DNA from: Hymenoscyphus infarciens
Taxonomy: Eukaryota > Ascomycota > Leotiomycetes > Helotiales > Helotiaceae
Direction: 5' to 3'
DNA length: 64,000 nt
Assembly: GCA_001414345.1 (NCBI GenBank)
Contig: LLCB01000226.1
Span: 1 to 64,000, forward strand
The notes beneath the pieces were generated by a model, which worked only from the letters and a program-made list of their open reading frames with translations, made no database searches and was not told the DNA's origin. Below, one piece after another: positions 51,024 to 63,079 of the stretch; within the stretch, counting starts at the first letter, position 1, and every line of letters begins with the position of its first letter. The translations under genes were made by a program, and so were the position numbers.

Positions 51024-52285
51024 TTTTAATACGTGAAGAGCTTTTTTTTTTCTCCTTTAAATCGTCTTAGAAGTATTCGCTTGATTTTTGATCTTTTGTT
51101 TATAATAATTTTAGACTTTATTCACTTTTCATTACTCACTTACTGCCTTTCCAATAAGGTTAGCAGCAGGCCGGCCGATAATCTTATAAACCAGTTCTCA
51201 CTTCTGTCTGTTTTTTTCTAAAAGAGAGAAATCTACTCTTTATATTTCAGATTCAAAAGAAGTCTAGAATAAGCTATTACTTGTTAAGTAAGTAAGCTGC
51301 GAAAAAGAAATTAGCGAGTAAGCTAGTAAAAGTCAAGTAAGCGCCGTTTATTCCAAAGTAAGAGGTCAAAAGTAAGTCACAAGTAAGCTATAGTTCATGA
51401 TTGAGAGAAAGAAACCTAGTTCTGAGTAAGTAGCGAGTAAGCTGTGAGTAAGCCTTGCTTTGGAGTTACGAGGTAGTTACATAATTAACTAGTAAAGATC
51501 GGAATAATTATTCGAGGTTTTCATACAGTAAGAGTGAAAACACTGTTTTTTGAACATAGAGCTTGTTTGTTTTTGAAAGAGTTAAGTAGTATAACTCCTT
51601 TCAGGAGGTGACCAAGCAGCTGGAGCCCAGTGGCAAGCAAGGGGTATACAAAGCCAACCGAGATGCAACAAAAGCGGATTTGGGCAAATAGGACACCAGG
51701 GGTTGCACTCATTCCTGGAACAGATTATGCCTGGTCCAGGAACACCAAACCACTGCAAAATTATTCTATTTACTTCAACTTTTTGCCCTTTCCAAATAGA
51801 ATATCTTTAGTAGGGTACTACCTAGAATTTTAAGTAAGTTGGTTAGGGTTTGCCCTAATTGTTTACTACTTGGGCGAGTTATGGTGTTCCTAAGCACTAG
51901 CCATAATCTGTCTCACGAATGAGCGCACCCCCCTCTGGTGGGAGACCTTCGCGAAGTATCAGAAACTTGTGCTATAGCTACAATTTGAGGAGACATAGAT
52001 GGAATGATAAATTAAATATTACATACACAATATTAAAAGAACCATCTGCATCACAAATTTTCTCAATTGACCCTCTTGTCTGTGTAACTTGATTGTTTCC
52101 TTTTTCCCAAAGAATGTGTGGAAAGGTGCCTTATAATTTTCCTCTCGGGTAACTCCAGCCTACCTTTTACAACGTCCGTCAACAAGCCAGATACTCGTCC
52201 ATCCACTGCGCCGCCACATCAAATCCACAACCTATCTATTAGGTTATAACGAAAGCTGACAAGCAGGAGAAACAAGCTGCGCACG
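51024..52285. other. Gene-free region entering the repeat block
   Basis: AT-rich DNA with no recognisable gene. It includes the GTAAGCT repeat cluster at 51280-51460. The last ~100 bp are the 5' flank of the interrupted gene at 52286. Confidence 0.5.
51280..51460. repeat. GTAAGCT repeat cluster, reverse of the 36.7-kb cluster
   Basis: GAGTAAGCT, AAGTAAGC and GTAAGCTGTGAGTAAGC words recur at least eight times. They are the reverse complement of the AGCTTACTC words at 36720-37180. No coding frame. Confidence 0.6.
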
Positions 52286-52404
52286 ATGCCTCCTTCCTTG
52301 GAATCCCTCCAGGTGGAGATTCAGTCGCAAATCTACAAATATCTCCTCTCGGCCGAAGCCTCACTCCAGTTCGAACCAATCACCCGACTACCACACCACC
52401 CTGG

Positions 52405-52560
52405 TGTAGCATAAGGGACAGATCACAGATTAGGAGCTTATGGCTGGGCCCGATGAAATACGTGAAAGTAATCTCTTATATGGTGTAGTAATAAACGTGC
52501 AGAGCACTCTCGTAACTATATACAGGTCCACTAGTGTGGTCACGTGTCCTTCCCGCAACA
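52405..52560. repeat. Left LTR of the 1.5-kb element
   Basis: 156 bp, TGTAGCATAAGGG to CCCGCAACA. It lacks a segment of about 22 bp ([24 protein letters not shown]) and a second of about 6 bp that are present in the right LTR. Confidence 0.85.
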
Positions 52561-52629
52561 TGCCCGTCCAAAAGAAAGGTCGGCTCCGAAGACCTAAAAA
52601 GGCAAAAGAAAGAAATAAATAAGGCTATA

Positions 52630-52810
52630 ACTCGTCTTCTAGTTCTTAAGTAAGCTTCCTCTAAGTTATAGCTAGCTTTAGAGGTCGCATACCCTAGCTA
52701 GCGTCTATATAGCTATATCCTATTAAGCTATAATATTACCTGACTTCTAGCTACAAGTAAGCTTCTCCTAAGTTATAGCTGGCTTTAGGGGTCGCACACC
52801 CTAGCTAGTA
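52630..52810. repeat. Internal ~105-bp duplicated unit
   Basis: Inside the LTR element two units share CTAAGTTATAGCTAGCTTTA and GGTCGCATACCCTAGCTAG with a few G/A and C/T differences. Confidence 0.7.
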
Positions 52811-53119
52811 TTATATATAATAGTATTCCTTCCCTCCTCTCCTTTAAGATACTTAAGAGCGCTTTAAACTATATATAACACTAGTATATATTCCTAGCCT
52901 ATACTACGTCTTAGAGGGGTATATCGATATAAAGAGTAAGAATTTAATAAGATATTACTAAACATATAGTTAGTAGATATATGAAATTATTAGGATAGCT
53001 GTTACTATAGTAATATAAGGAATGCTAAAAGAGAAGAGGAGATAAAACCGAGTCTCGGAGGTCGACATCGAGGTAGAGGCGTAAGTGGATAGAGCTAAAA
53101 AGAGGATCGAGGGCTCGGG

Positions 53120-53640
53120 ACTTAAGAGATCAAAGAGTATATATATATATATTAAGAGATCGAAGAGTATATATATATAAAGCGGAAAGGGCGTAAGAGA
53201 AGAAGAGTTACTCGAAAGATCGAAGAGTGTATATGTATAGAGCGGAAAGGGCGTAAGAGAAGAAGGGTTACTCGAAAGATCGAAGAGAGGTTACTCGGAA
53301 GATCGAAGAGAGTGTGTGTGTTAAGAGATCGAAGACGGTGTATATATAGAGCGAAAAGAGCGTAAGAGAGGTGTCCTTCGTCTTTCTTACTAACCCACTA
53401 GAGATCTAGGAGACAGTTGTACTTATTACTAAACAACGTATATACTAATAGCTAGATTCTAATTAAGTATTCGAATTATAAGATTAGGAAGTAGACGAGA
53501 GAGGGAGAGGGGTATCGGTTATAATATAGTTTAGTAGAAGGCGATTTATAAGAGTAGGAAACAGATAAGAGAGGGAGAGGATAAGAGAGGGAGAGGACAA
53601 GAGAGGGAGAGGACAAGAGAGGAAGAGGACGAGAGAGGGA
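53120..53640. repeat. GA-rich minisatellites inside the LTR element
   Basis: About 53130-53370 holds repeated GATCGAAGAG, AAAGGGCGTAAGAGAAGAAG and TATATATA blocks. About 53500-53640 holds repeated GAGAGGGAGAGGA units. Confidence 0.75.
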
Positions 53641-53722
53641 GAGGATAATATAGTTAGCGGAAGCGGTTTTAGTAAGCAGGGTTGATTTAGAAGGGTTACT
53701 AGATTTTAGAGCATTACTACTA

Positions 53723-53906
53723 TATAGTATAAGGGACAGATCACAGATTAGGAGCTTATAGCTAAGCCCGATGAAATACGTGAAAGTAATCTCTTATATA
53801 GTGTGGTAATAAACGTCTAAAGAGAGAAGGGGAGAGTGCAGAGCACTCGTAACTATCTACACCTACAGGTCCGCCACTAGTGTGGTCACGTGTCATTCCC
53901 GCAACA
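53723..53906. repeat. Right LTR of the 1.5-kb element
   Basis: 184 bp, aligned with the left LTR over its whole length. Its start reads TATAGTATAAGGG, differing from the left LTR's TGTAGCATAAGGG by one G-to-A and one C-to-T change, consistent with RIP. Confidence 0.85.
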
Positions 53907-54689
53907 CCTGGACACCGAGTTGAGGGGATTTTTAGGACCACCATGAAATTTACGGGCTTGGCCCTGTCGACCATAAGGAAACAAATATCTGGGGGAGCAA
54001 GAGATGTCTTCCAAGTCAATGGATGGATCGTTGTTTGCACCAACAGCAAGTTTTTACAAGCGAATTTGATACCCACCACTCTACACATCCTTTTCACAAG
54101 AGCAAGCAACCCAGATGCAGTGCTGGATATCGAGATCAAACCGACTCCTAACGGCGGTTACATTACAATATCAGCCGTCTTTCTACCACGTCTCGAGGAT
54201 ACTCTTTATGCATACGCCAATTTTTTTTTTGGAGGACACAAAATAAGCAGGGACTGTAAAGGATATATATTCAATTGGAGCACGCAGTACCACATACTCC
54301 AACAGTCCATATGCTTTATAAAACCTTCCGCACTGTCCTCTGCCCTTCATCCCCAACGCCAATAACACTGGACGACAATTTGTTGCGGGCAGAGGAGCTA
54401 TTCAATAATGCCACAAGCTTGGCTCTCCGTGGGGATTATGACGAGTGGGATGGATTACGCTTTGGCGGCATACATGACGGCACCGAATCTCACAACCAGA
54501 GGTCTTCTTGAAGTGATTGCTCCTTTCAAACAGTCAAAGGATGCCATGAAACTCGTGATTGGTATATTCAAAGGTGCAGCCTAACTTTACATTCGGCTTG
54601 GACGCTATAAGGCCGTGGTATCACAGGAATCGTATCGTATTCTGGAGTCACCCTAGTCGAGGATCGAAAAGAATCAATAGGATCAATAT

Positions 54690-54796
54690 GTGGTATGTAA
54701 AACGTCTAAAGAGAGAAGAGAGCACGAAGCGCTCGAAGCTATCTACATGTTCCTCCACTAGGTAGCGCCAAAGGTCACGTGGTGCACCCCACAACA
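54690..54796. repeat. Partial third LTR of the same family
   Basis: ACGTCTAAAGAGAGAAGAGA, then AGCTATCTACA and GGTCACGTG, ending CACAACA. This matches the right half of the 53723-53906 LTR with divergence. No left half is present. Confidence 0.6.
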
Positions 54797-54797
54797 C

Positions 54798-55079
54798 TGT
54801 TGGGGCAGGAACGACCCTTATGAGTATATAGCCAGGCTCTTGGGCATCACCCCTCCCTCTCTCCTACATAAATTTCATCATCATCATCATCATCAAGATC
54901 ACAACTTCATATCCACGGCGACTGCCATACAACACGTGGAGTGGGCTATTGAACCAGACAAATAGCTTTATCTACTAACTTATTGTCTTATTGTTATTAT
55001 TATCTCCCTTTCTCTTGAGTTTATAATATTCTTTCTCTTATCTTGTAATTTAAAAAAGAAGGGGGGGGGGGGTCCGACA
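54798..55079. repeat. Candidate LTR of a second element family
   Basis: 282 bp start TGTTGGGGCAGG and end TCCGACA, with a TATATAGCC word, CAT microsatellite and a long poly-G tract before the end. GTTGGAGCCGG follows and could be a primer-binding site. The flanking 5-mers do not match, so this is not a clean solo LTR. Family not identified. Confidence 0.45.
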
Positions 55080-57860
55080 GTTGGAGCCGGAGAAGAATAG
55101 TACAAATGGCGTTAAAATTGGACAAAACAGATGGATATTACCATGGAGAGGGTTTTGTATTAGTATATGTGTAATCTGTGGGTGTAAACCTCTTTTTGCT
55201 TGGGAATCACTAGGTATACTATAATAAATATTTCAAATTTTGAGATTTCAGATTTCAAATTTTAAATTTATCTCGGCGATAGAATAGATTTTGTTATTTG
55301 AAGCTGAAGCACTCTGAATCTACTACTAGGCGGGTTTAATCTTAAAACAGCTTTGATCTCTAGCCAGAAAAGTGCATATTGATTCTATCAATTCAACAAG
55401 TTTTGGGATTCAAAATTCGTAATCTTTAGGTATTTGCCATCCTGTTATAGCAGAAGAACTGCCAGGAGAATGAAGAGCTGTAATACAATGTCCTTAACTA
55501 CGTTTTGTTTAGTTTGTATAGTCTCTTACGAGCATTCTAAAATTTCCAACTACAGAAGAAGGGGGGTTTTTCCGCACAGTATCTAGAAAATGCAATATGT
55601 TCAAGTTCACTGAAACTAGGCAGAATCGGGCTAGTCTAACTCGTAATAATGGGATCGCATAAGCCAAAAGTCACATATCTATTAGTAGGTAGGTAAAGTT
55701 CAGTCCAAATCTTCGGAATAATTTGTTTCTACGATCAGTGGAATCTAGAATCAAGCTTTTTTTGGAATGTTTGAAACACCTACATGTACAATTTGTGAAT
55801 CTGCTTCTAAAAATGCACAAGAGCTATTCAATCTACCAAGAATAGAGTGTTTATAATAAGAAAAGTCATAGACACGAGGGGAAAGCATCTATAAGTTAAG
55901 CGAGAATAAGGGCTCTAAACTATATCCTCTACATTTATACAACTCTGGAATCCAAAACCACAATCTAGGCATGTAAAGTACAATCAAACTGCAGGGGTTA
56001 ATTGTTAGGGCTCTCTTGAGGAAACAATCGCAAAAAGCTAAATGGTCTCCCAGATCCTCTATCTTATAATTCACTAGGTCACAATTAACTTGATACTCGA
56101 TCAGGTGTAAACTTGTTCAAGATATCCAATGCCTAGAACCATGTATTCTCGCTATGCTGGTTCAAGAATGGGACAAATTGACAGCTTCGCATTAACTCAA
56201 ACCTCATTCATCCCTTCAGATAAAATCAGAATGCCACTTTCAGACAGGAATGATGGATTCTTATCTTCAATCCAGCCACATAAACAATATAAAAGCAATA
56301 GCCTTTAGTAATTCTGTTATCTTGGCTGTAATTCAATACCCCAGTTCTACTTTAGGCGAGTTTTCCAGGTCTCCGCACCTCCACTTAGACATCCTCTCTG
56401 TACCTGTTGTATAGCTCTTTTACCACTCCAAGCCTCCCATCCAGTTTCCAGGCTCCTTTACTTATTTTCACCCCTAGAGTCCTCACTCTCGCTCTTACGT
56501 TGCTGGAAAGTGATCGCGATCGCGAAAGTGAGAGATTACGTAGGGCGTTTACATCTTATGTAGGGGTTTTTCCTAGAAGAGGATAGACAGGCGATATACA
56601 ACGTCTAAAGAGGCTTGGTAACTACGAGGACCTAATACATTAGCTCCATTTTTCCCTTTTTACTTTTTATACTCTCCTCTGATGTTCTTCTTGTCTATTT
56701 CCCTATTCTATATTATTGAAATAGTAGAAGAGATTTAAGTAACGAGGAAGACGTACACTAGTAAGTAAGAAAGACTAGGTAGCTAACTAAAAAGGAGAGA
56801 AAGAAGAGGCGAAAGCAGAGAGTATAGCTAGAAACTAACTATTATCTGATTTGTATTCAAAAACTTGTGAAGCATAGCTCAATTCCCTGTTCTTATGTTC
56901 TGCGTTCCGTACAGGTCGAATTTACAACTAGACATAAAGCTGACTTGGTCATACTTGGGTTTCAAGTCGACATGGCCTCTTGTGTCGAGAACTGTTAGGG
57001 CAATGGTATGGGCGAAAGGGAAGTTTCAAGACTGATCTGATTGCATGGTCAGCGGGCTGAGCCATCAAATGAGTAGCGAGTGATATTTCGTGAATTGACA
57101 TATCAGCTACAAAGGTGATGACCCAGAAATTGGCTTGGCTTTTGAATATGAGTAAGAATACATAACTGATAGCAAAGTTGAACTTAAGAATTGTAGGGCG
57201 TGGGGAAACTTCCCTCATTTCGGGACGGCCTCCGAACCAACCCATGGCTGCCGCATCACTTCACTACCACACCACAACGCTTATACTTACTCAAATGATT
57301 CCTGATACAAGGGATCAAATAGGTAATGGAGCTTATATTTATGCACGGAAAAGTTGTTTGGTCTTATTTTACGGATTCCCGACCGGAGGAGTAATTGCGG
57401 TCTTGAATTTGCCAGCGCGCCCATAGTTATGCCCACAGCCACCACCAAGCCGGCATTACTCAACATATACTGGCTCCCACTAGATAGCAAACAGGAGATG
57501 TGTTTTTAGTCTTGGTGGTCGACTTTCTTATGTGGCGGCGTCCTGCCCGACCTGCAAGGCATTGGGGAATGCACGCCGAACCCCTGAGCTGCTTATCAAC
57601 CATTAGTTGGAATCTTGAAAGGGACAAAGAAAAAGTAGAGAGTAGGTTGGTAATAAATCAAGGATCATATCTCGTAGGAGGATGAATGGTTACGAGTCTA
57701 TGGAGGGGCGGGCTTACGTGTGTGTCGCAACCTTTGGTCCTCGGGCCTTCTACTACTTCCTTTCGCAACCCTCGTAACGTGCAAGTGTTAAATTTTTGAA
57801 ATATACAAATCTCCACGACACCAGGGGTATGCTTACCTACATGTCCACCAGGTCGGTTCG
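55080..57860. other. Repeat-derived DNA without recognisable genes
   Basis: AT-rich, with scattered short frames. Minus-strand frames at about 57490-56950 contain hydrophobic pieces (SQYMLSNAGLVVAVGITMGA) that could be transporter debris, but no family motif is clear. Confidence 0.45.
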
Positions 57861-57867
57861 GCTAAGG

Positions 57868-58840
57868 GTCTAGGTGGTGATGCACGCAAAATAACCCCCC
57901 CTCTCTTACTTTGAATTACACAACAACCGCTTTCTAGGATGGTTAGATAATTTATTCTATGGCTCTTTATATACTTAGGATTATGAATTTTAAATTATAT
58001 ACTTTATGGGGTAGACCTAAAAGTTGTAGATTCTTTTAGGCATATACGTAAAACCCCGTTTTCGCTAGTCGCTACGCTTACAAAACCCACCCTCTCTCTC
58101 AACCACAATTACTTAACAACAGCTTTTCAGAATCGTTAGGTAATTTATTCTGTGGCTCTTTCTATACTTCAGATCATAAGTTCTAAGTGCTATAGTTTTA
58201 AGAGCAGACTTAAAAGTTGTAGAGTGTTTTAGGGAGCTGTTCTTTCGCGATATATATTAGTGGTGCACGCAAAACCTCTCTCTTATACTCTCTCAACAAC
58301 CACTTTTCAAAATAGCTAGATAATTTATTCTAAGGTTCTTTATATACTTAGGATTATAAATTGTAAATTATACACTTTAAGGGGTGGACCCAAAAGCTGT
58401 AAAGCGTTGTGGGATGCCCTCTTTTCGTGAAAATTTATAGCGGTGGTGCACGCAAAACCCTCTCTCATACCCTCCCTCTCAACCACAATTACCCAACAAC
58501 GGCTTTTCAGAATCATTAGATAATTTATTCTATTGCTCTTTATATACTCAGGATTACAAATTTTAGATATTATACTTTAAGGGCTAGGCCCAAAAGTTGG
58601 AGTACGTTTTGAGGTACCCTCTTTTCGTATGGCGGTGGTGTACGCAAAACCCTCTCTTTTACTCTCTATCTTAAATTGAATTACTTAACAACCACACTTA
58701 AGAATGGTTAGATAATTAAGTATAAGCTTTTTTTATATACCTAAATCTATATTAAAGCACTTTTTATAAAAATGGGGCTATACTCAAAAGTCGTAGTATG
58801 TTTTGAGATGCTCCCTTTTCGCGAAGCTTCTTAGTAGTGC
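57868..58840. repeat. Tandem array of about five ~190-bp units
   Basis: Each unit contains GTGCACGCAAAACC, CTCTCAACCACAATTA, TTAGATAATTTATTCT, TCTTTATATACTTAGGATTA and AAAAGTTGTAG in the same order. Unit starts lie near 57870, 58070, 58260, 58443 and 58633, and a partial start word lies near 58833. Units differ by many C/T and G/A changes. No coding frame. The array ends about 150 bp from the stop of the first DUF3328 gene. Confidence 0.85.
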
Positions 58841-58993
58841 ATGTCCACCGTAGAACTCACTCACCTGCTTATTGTTGCTATTAGTGTCTGGGAGATTCTA
58901 CCACTACGATATATCGTTGAAAATATATCATACAACGTATAATTTTCAACCATAAACTATGTCTTCAAAGAAAGTAAAATGAAGCACATAAAA

Positions 58994-59972
58994 CTACTCT
59001 GGCCCGACGATGCTCTGAATATCATCCACTCTTCGGTCCTCAATCCATTTAACGGCCTCTGAACGATCACGACACATGTGAGCCTGGCCTTCACCCATAG
59101 CACCCAACCCACTCTGGCTCCCCTCCAATGTCATATCGCTCATACAGAGGAGCTGGTTTCTCAAATACTCAAAGCAATGCGCAGCGTGGTAATCATTTCG
59201 TTCCCCGTCAAATCCAAATTTAGTTCCGTTGGAAACGGTGAGTTGGTGATAAGAGTCCACGGTGTAGTAGAGACAGTGCAGTGCGTGCGTCCACGAAGCT
59301 TCGAAAATGGTACCGTTACGGGTAGGGTCGTCATCGACGGGCATTCCAAGTTTGGGATAGTTTGCGTAATCGGGGATATTAACAGTTCCGCTTCCGACTA
59401 CGTGAGATGTCAGTTGAGGGTTTATCTGTACACTCAGAAAGAGGGGGACAAACGTGGCATTAACATGTCCCAGTTCTTTCGGACTTCCATTCGATTGGCG
59501 TCAGTGGTCATATTTGGTACGAATTTTTCCTCCTGTGGTGTAAGGGTCATGTATGTATGCTTAGCTAAGTTGAGGTTAGAATGAGTGTGGGTCAAATTGA
59601 GGAGAAACCCATACTTGGAATGTATAAACCATTAACATCACCACCGGTTTCTGTCATCCACTCGTCCCACTTTGTACCACCCATCAAACCACTTCTAGGA
59701 ATCAACAAGACTATGATGACACATTGGAAGAAAAGAACCACACCCCATCTCAACCAGACGAACAGATTTTCTTTCCGACTGTTGAACTCCTCTCGCTGTT
59801 GAAGTCTCGATTTCGGCGAGAGTGACCGGGAAGGACGAGATTTGAGGAACGATGAAGACGCGAGAGTGGTATCGGAGTCATTTCCTTGGTCTTCGAGGTC
59901 CGTATCAAGGGATAAGTTGGGAACTCCGGAGAGTGTGCTATATTTCGATGCCTGGGGATTTGAGGGAGCCAT
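58994..59972 (-). CDS. UstYa-family (DUF3328) oxidase-like protein 1
   Basis: Exons on the minus strand are 59972-59615, 59564-59454 and 59397-58994, giving 290 aa in consistent phase. An N-terminal acidic/Ser-rich cytosolic part is followed by one membrane segment (WLRWGVVLFFQCVIIVLLIP, about 73-92). The luminal part carries both HxxHC motifs of the family: HALHC at 194-198 and HAAHC at 227-231, the latter in HAAHCFEYLRNQLLCMSD. UstYa-type proteins are proposed metal-dependent oxidases that cyclise the precursor in fungal dikaritin RiPP pathways (ustiloxin, asperipin, phomopsin). The pairing with a second DUF3328 gene and a repeat precursor within 4 kb supports such a role here; the product is unknown. 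Confidence 0.88.
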
Positions 59973-60734
59973 GACTGAGGAAATTGGATTTGAAAGTGTT
60001 CTGGGAAATCAACGAAAGTAAAGAGACTAGCAAATCAATTGCTCAAGAAAAGAATGGCAAGTCTATTGCAGAGGATGAAAGTAGCAAAAATTAGGTTACA
60101 GAAGCACGAAATGTAAAGGAGGGAGACTGCGACCCCAAGTTTTAACAAAGATCAGACCAAACTTCTCCTTGAAAATAATGAATCAGACGCCTGATCCTAT
60201 CCAAAGCAGACCTGGTTGCCCGTGTTAGCCTCATTTGGTTACAGATCGTTTCATCTTATTTACTGCAGGGTGGAAACGTCAGAGCAAAGATAGAGGGAAG
60301 GTGAAGGCGAGGTGGAGGATTGGCATCAAGTTGAGATCGGATTGTGCATCTGGGTAAGGGGCGGCTTGGCTACAGCGCTAACTTGAGACAAGGTTTGCTG
60401 CAGACATGCTTACGTGCATCAGGGGTTGATTCGCTTGGGGGTTGTTTTTCGGAGAGGGGTGTGGAGCCGATGTTTGAGGCTCGAGTAACGGTTGCAGGGG
60501 TGAAGATTCGATGGAAGGGAGATGGAGGCTGAATTGGTGATATCATTGTTATCAGATTAAAAGGGGCGTGTTGCTCTCATTGTTCAGTGTCGGTAATATT
60601 GTTACACGGAGGGCAATTTACGGTTATGTATTGACGAAAATATCGAAATGCATATAATTATCATAAAATTGATGTGCGAATCGCAACTTGATTTTCGCTC
60701 ACATAAATCTAAAAACTACCATGGGAAGAAAAAA
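59973..60734. other. Intergenic region within the RiPP-like cluster
   Basis: Lies between the promoter of DUF3328 gene 1 and the 3' end of gene 2, both on the minus strand. No gene seen. Confidence 0.5.
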
Positions 60735-61783
60735 TTAACGTCTTTGAGGATGGCTCATATCGGGTCTCTCCATATTTCCTACAGAATGCTCCGTCGCCCA
60801 ATCAACCACTCTGTCAAAGTTACGGCACTGGTGAAAACTGTTGAGTTCAGGCCAAGGCAATGGGTCACCTTCTTCCATGTAGAATGTGAAAAGGCCAATA
60901 TCGGCATTGCACTCAATATTCTTTCTCAAAATCTCAAGACAGTGATCTATTTCAGTTAGTTTGTGTAAAATGATCAAGGAAATGAAAACGTACCGGTGTG
61001 CATTTGAAGCTTTTCTGGTTCAGTGGCTATGTCTCCGTATCCCATTTCGGTGTAGTAATCTTTGTAAGTGACTTGTCGGAGAAGGTTGACACAGTGAAGT
61101 TGGTGGAATCTGGATGATGGGGGGGTTAGTATTTGCCTATCAAGAAATGTCTGGGGATATGGCACAGGAGAAATGCTCGCGTTCAGGAATGATTCAAGAG
61201 AAAGAAAGCTGGGGAACGGTGTCCCCATTACCTACACTTCTAGACCAACACGATATCCTTCCACGCCCGTTATCGGGTGCTTGACTTTCAGTGAGGATTC
61301 CGGCATCCCGATAACTTTGAGTTCCTCCGGAGTGATCATTTGGTCGCCCATGTCGTACGAAATCTTGTCCCACGCCTCGTCGACCGAAGGTCCTTTGCCA
61401 ACAAACGGTGATCCTTCCCCCATCGTCGCATTGAATTTTACTCTCTGATACTCAATTGCACTTGCTGCTGGGGCTGGTAAAAGTGTCAGTTGTTGTCTTG
61501 AATTTGTCGGAACATACTCACAGTATGCTGAAAACTTTCGGACATGCTCCAAGGTTGAAACTCTAGCAAACCACGAAGAAATGAACATTGTCAAAGACAG
61601 ACTCAGTAATGCTGCGTGTAACACCCAGATCCATCGTGAACCTCCCCTCCTCTCTGGTTGCATTCCCCTCTGTTCCTCTTCATCGAGTAAAGTTGAGTCC
61701 GAAAGCGAACTAGAGGCTCTCCTTGGTGGAAAAACGTCTTGGAACTTCTCATCGGCATCGTGCACTGGCTGATATTTGGACAT
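60735..61783 (-). CDS. UstYa-family (DUF3328) oxidase-like protein 2
   Basis: Exons on the minus strand are 61783-61522, 61473-61236, 61109-60994 and 60946-60735, giving 275 aa in consistent phase. A short N-terminal region is followed by one membrane segment (WIWVLHAALLSLSLTMFISS, about 51-70). The luminal part has EVFHQLHCVNLLRQ, with HQLHC at 169-173, and HTDHC at 204-208, followed by LEILRKNIECNADIG: the two HxxHC motifs of the family in a more canonical form than in gene 1. The 126-nt third-exon intron uses GTAGGT; splicing there is required to build EVFHQLHC. It lies 1.3 kb from, and divergent to, the repeat precursor. Expected location is the ER/Golgi membrane with the active part in the lumen, where a secreted precursor would pass. 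Confidence 0.92.
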
Positions 61784-63079
61784 TTTTGCTAAAAGAATGA
61801 AATAATTACACCTGGTAAGTCAAGAATTGAATAATTTGAAAGTGAACGAATTTGCTTGACCAGAAGCAGTTGGGGAGAACAGAAGCAGAATGGGGAGAAG
61901 ACCAAGTTGTGGAGGATATGATTGGCAGAAAGGGGCAACGACAAACGATTATCGCCTCCTCCCCGGTTCTGTCTGATCATCAAAATCCCTCGTGCCAAGT
62001 CTTAGATATCGGATGTCCTGAAACTAAGTGCTCGAACCCAGCGAGTTTGAGGTCACCGTAGCCGCAAACAATGGCGGTAAAGCTTCAATGCGGCTGGAAA
62101 TCCTTCTGTGTGGAAGAAATGGGGGGAAAGTGGACCCTTTCAATCACTGGCTAAACGTCAAAATGTCGTAAAATCCCGAGAAATTCAGTAATGGTAACTA
62201 GAAACATGCTGGTTTCAACAGCGATAAACATCACAATTTGATACATGCTTTTGGCTCATGACTCGGTGGAGAGGCCTATTTGTTGGAAACGGCCTCGTAA
62301 GTAAAGTGAAAATGTTCCCAGAGAAGAATTTTCACAAGGGCAGAATTAGAACAATGCTCACGAGTAAGAGCACAAAGCAGCTGCGGGATATCCGAAATTT
62401 CGGGTTCTCGAAACAAGGGGAAAAGAGGCACGTCCCGGGGGCTGTCGTCTGAAGTCTTAGAACAAGCTTCCCCGGCCACCCCCTACCTTGTAGTGTCAGC
62501 ATGTCAGCACCACGGGCATTCCCTATCGTGGCGTAGCGCCACCTTAACGAGGTAATGTTGGTAAGTGGAGCCGATTTCGATATGTTCTCGTCTCTTCCCC
62601 CCTTTTGGATCTTTAGCGTTTCCCCTCACTCACTCCTTCCCCAGAATGAGGAGGACCCGTTTAATCTAACCTTATTTGCTTGCATATCAAACACCTCCTC
62701 ATGTGCCAGAAAGTGTTCACGGCTGGTCTCTTCCTATGTCTATCGCCTGGGATATGTGAGACGACGATTGGTTTGCCAATTGTGCGGTTCGTCAATCAGG
62801 ATTTGTCGAGGATGTGCATGGTTACTCCCCATGGCCAATGATTTCCAACGGAGGTGTCCAGCAGCCCTGTGTACCTAGTCAGTACCTGTGCTGAGTCGAA
62901 AAAAGGGGAGGAATATTTCTGTTAGGGCGGGATTTTGATATAAAGTAACGGAATTCTCCCAAAATAATCAGCTCATTCCTTCTCATCTTCTCCATTTTAT
63001 TCCATTCTTTGATCTTCGGTATTCAACTTTATTCATTCTTTTTAACTGCCGGCCAGTCTTTATACTTTATATATTCATC
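61784..63079. promoter_or_regulatory. Divergent region between DUF3328 gene 2 and the precursor
   Basis: 1.3 kb without a convincing gene. A TATAAA word at about 62939 lies about 140 bp before the precursor ATG and is followed by a pyrimidine-rich leader, so it is a plausible promoter. No shared regulator site could be identified. Confidence 0.45.

Larger units (their letters stand above)
52405..53906. mobile_element. LTR retroelement, 1.5 kb, non-coding
   Basis: The element starts TGTAGCATAAGGG and ends CCCGCAACA, the TG...CA termini of LTR elements. It is flanked by the 5-bp direct repeat CCTGG (52400-52404 and 53907-53911). LTRs are at 52405-52560 and 53723-53906. The 1.16-kb interior is AT-rich with GA-rich minisatellites and has no gag or pol frame, so it is a non-autonomous or RIP-destroyed copy. 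Orientation is not determined. Confidence 0.88.
52286..54584 (+). pseudogene. Unknown gene split by an LTR element
   Basis: The first part starts at ATG 52286 (MPPSLESLQVEIQSQIYKYL), an N-terminus like the F-box-type helix of many fungal proteins, and is cut at 52404. The second part resumes after the LTR element at about 53912 in the matching frame (HRVEGIFRTTMKFTGLALST) and continues as NGWIVVCTNSKFLQAN to about 54364. Further pieces in other frames (LFNNATSLALRGDYDEWDGL, then LLEVIAPFKQSKDAMKLVIG, stop at 54582-54584) suggest lost introns or frameshifts. The reading frame across the insertion is restored when the element and one copy of the target duplication are discounted. No domain name can be given for the body. 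Confidence 0.7.

Noticed and set aside
53120..53640. CRISPR-like regular repeats
   Set aside because: The units are GA-rich minisatellites without unique spacers, in a eukaryotic retroelement.
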